The translations under genes were made by a program, and so were the position numbers. From contig JAGLYE010000053.1 in NCBI GenBank assembly GCA_023132505.1, forward strand, positions 1 to 8,390: a stretch of 8,390 nucleotides of DNA. Reading direction: 5' to 3'. The notes below the pieces were generated by a model. The model was not told the DNA's origin. It searched no databases and was given only the letters and a program-made list of their open reading frames with translations. Source of the DNA: Bacteroidales bacterium (lineage in GTDB: Bacteria; Bacteroidota; Bacteroidia; Bacteroidales; B18-G4). Below, in pieces: positions 6,870-8,390 of this stretch; the stretch's first letter is position 1, and each line of letters begins with the position of its first letter.

Positions 6870-8348
6870 ATGTTTTATAACAGGAAGAGCCGCTTCATAT
6901 GGCTGATGGCTGTCATGTTGCTGCCATTGTTCTTTATCAATATGCGTGCGTCGCACGACTGGGGTGGTGATTTTGCCATGTACATCATGCAGGCAGAAAA
7001 TATTGTAAAGGGTGTACCCCAGTCAGAAACGCCATACATCTACAATCCTGATAATGCCGTACTTGGACCACCTGCATATCCAATCGGGTTTCCCTTGCTG
7101 TTAAGCCCGGTATATGCCGTGGCAGGAAACAGTGTTTTTGCTTTCACACTCTGGATCACTGCATTCCTATATGGACTCGGAATGTTGATAGCTGTTTTTA
7201 TGCGTAAGTATTTCAGTGACCTTATCGCTTTTTTCCTGGTCCTGATCCTGATATATAACCCATGGACCCTGAACATGAAGCTGGAGATCATGTCGGAGTT
7301 CCCATTTACTTTCTTGCTGTTGCTATGCTTCTTTTTGTTTGAAAAATATGGCAAGGGGCCTTTCTGGATAGGGATTATCATTGCCATTTTTGGTGGCCTG
7401 CTGATGTCGGTCCGGGCTATCGGAGTGGTATTCCCCATAGCAGTATTGATCTGGGCGATCAGAAAAAGATTTATTGAAAAGGACAAGACCCCGATGAGCA
7501 AGTGTGTATGCGGCTTCCTGGTAGGAGTGGGATCCATCTTGGTTTATCTCTTATTGAATAATAGCATTTTTCCGGTGCCTCAGGCCGAAGGAGGTTCCTA
7601 TGCCGGTATCTGGGGCGAGGAAAAACTCTATGCCACCGTGCTTTATAATCTTGCGTATTATACAGAACAATTCAAATTCTTCTTTTCCCCCTGGGGCGGC
7701 TCATGGAATTTCTTGCCACTGATACTGAAGGCAGCCATATTTACCTTTACCCTGCTAGGGATGATAAGGACGTTTTTCAGAAGGTTGGAACTCATGGACA
7801 TGATCGTGATTCTGTATTTTGGTGTGCTGCTTGTTTATCCCTATCGCAACGCCGGGATCCGTTTTCTTTTCCCCATTATGCCATTCCTGGCTTTTTATCT
7901 GGTCAAAGGGTTGGAGACGGTGCACATCTTTCCGAATATAAAGGACATTGCGAAAGTCTGGTTCCTGGGATGCCTGGTGCTGGTTTCATATCTGAATATG
8001 CTCTGGTTCATCATATGCACCGATCACCAAACATTAAAAGGCCCTCAGGAACAGCTTTCACTTGAGGCTTTTGAATATATCAGGAACAATACCGGGGAAG
8101 ATGATGTGATCATTTTTGCCAAGCCCCGGGTGTTGGCACTATATGCAAAGCGGCATAGCCTGGCTAACTGCAAGGAATCAAGCCCGCAGGAAATTGCGGA
8201 CCTGATCTTTGCTTATGAGGCCGATTATGTCTTTACCCATACAGAATTGCCGGATGCTGCCATTCATGATTTTATTAGGAAACAGGATTACATTTGTGAG
8301 TATTTGTGGAGTAATGAGAAGTTTGTGCTTTATAAGGTCATTATGTAG
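6870..8348 (+). CDS. GT-C-fold membrane glycosyltransferase (GT39/ArnT-like)
   Basis: This is a 492-residue protein from ATG 6870. An in-frame TTG at 6858 would add four residues and is less likely. A short basic N-terminus (RKSR) precedes the first span (about 9-25). The first extracytoplasmic loop carries HDWGGDFAMYIMQAENIVKG with acidic D30 and D34, the position where GT-C enzymes hold a catalytic Asp, followed by a PPAYPIGFPLL stretch (about 67-77). Later landmarks are KLEIMSEFP with E139 and E143, and MSVRAIGVVFP with R182. About nine to eleven spans run to roughly residue 390. The last ~100 residues form a soluble domain ending LYKVIM. Enzymes of this fold transfer sugars from polyprenyl-phosphate donors to lipid, glycan or protein acceptors outside the cytoplasm. 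The specific substrates cannot be read from sequence. No glycan cluster is adjacent. Confidence 0.75.
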   Translation: MFYNRKSRFIWLMAVMLLPLFFINMRASHDWGGDFAMYIMQAENIVKGVPQSETPYIYNPDNAVLGPPAYPIGFPLLLSPVYAVAGNSVFAFTLWITAFLYGLGMLIAVFMRKYFSDLIAFFLVLILIYNPWTLNMKLEIMSEFPFTFLLLLCFFLFEKYGKGPFWIGIIIAIFGGLLMSVRAIGVVFPIAVLIWAIRKRFIEKDKTPMSKCVCGFLVGVGSILVYLLLNNSIFPVPQAEGGSYAGIWGEEKLYATVLYNLAYYTEQFKFFFSPWGGSWNFLPLILKAAIFTFTLLGMIRTFFRRLELMDMIVILYFGVLLVYPYRNAGIRFLFPIMPFLAFYLVKGLETVHIFPNIKDIAKVWFLGCLVLVSYLNMLWFIICTDHQTLKGPQEQLSLEAFEYIRNNTGEDDVIIFAKPRVLALYAKRHSLANCKESSPQEIADLIFAYEADYVFTHTELPDAAIHDFIRKQDYICEYLWSNEKFVLYKVIM

Positions 8349-8390
8349 GGTTGAGGGTTGGGTGTTCCACCTTCGCCAAGGCTATGGTGG
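8349..8390. repeat. Dispersed repeat element, copy 2 (runs off the window)
   Basis: Immediately after the stop codon (and using its last G) a degenerate heptamer pair GGGTTGA-GGGTTGG leads into GTGTT and then CCACC...GGTGG. Positions 8362-8383 repeat 5142-5163 exactly. Here the inverted arms are closer: CCACC at 8367-8371 and GGTGG at 8386-8390, around an inner GCC-AA-GGC, forming a symmetric 24-nt dyad. The element may continue past the window edge. Confidence 0.85.

Noticed and set aside
7040..7537. 165-codon minus-strand frame
   Set aside because: It is antisense to the GT-C glycosyltransferase, and its translation shows no family features.
1..8390. tRNA, rRNA or riboswitch genes
   Set aside because: I scanned the gaps by eye and saw no cloverleaf, rRNA-like or known riboswitch motif; all non-coding stretches are under 200 bp.

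Overview
The window looks like chromosomal DNA of a Bacteroidota member, probably an uncultured Bacteroidales-like lineage. The reasons are: four of the six genes have a TAnnTTTG element (the known Bacteroidetes -7 promoter motif) 15-47 nt before the start codon; Shine-Dalgarno sequences are poor or absent; one secreted protein has an N-terminal carboxypeptidase-regulatory-like domain; and the cold-shock protein has the short KFFN...KGFGFI form common in that phylum. The genus cannot be named from this sequence.

There are six protein genes on strictly alternating strands. (1) Minus, 1655 down to the left edge: a large gene cut by the window edge, encoding a membrane methyltransferase of the isoprenylcysteine carboxyl methyltransferase/phospholipid methyltransferase type fused to a C-terminal run of HEAT repeats. 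(2) Plus, 1772-3688: a multi-spanning GT-C-like membrane protein with six C-terminal TPR units, resembling the TMTC family. (3) Minus, 3937-3746: a cold-shock-domain protein. (4) Plus, 4063-5106: a secreted, probable outer-membrane beta-barrel protein of DUF481 type. (5) Minus, 6706-5283: a secreted protein with a carboxypeptidase-regulatory-like domain, whose reading frame is broken right after the signal peptide. (6) Plus, 6870-8348: a second GT-C-type membrane glycosyltransferase.

The alternation gives three divergent gaps, which hold the promoters (1656-1771, 3938-4062, 6707-6869), and two convergent gaps. One convergent gap (3689-3745) holds a clean intrinsic terminator. The other (5107-5282) is filled with repeats: a GTGTTGA heptamer array, a partly palindromic element, and a TGTAAAC heptamer array. 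A second copy of the heptamer-plus-element structure starts directly after the stop codon of gene 6 and runs off the right edge. No operon is visible, so each gene is probably transcribed alone and nothing ties the six genes into one pathway. Four of them act in or beyond the inner membrane (two GT-C-like proteins, one barrel protein, one secreted protein), and a fifth is a membrane methyltransferase. This suggests a general envelope theme but not a defined system.

The points most worth following up are the methyltransferase-HEAT fusion, the frameshift in gene 5, and the composite heptamer/palindrome repeat that sits after the stop codons of two unrelated genes.
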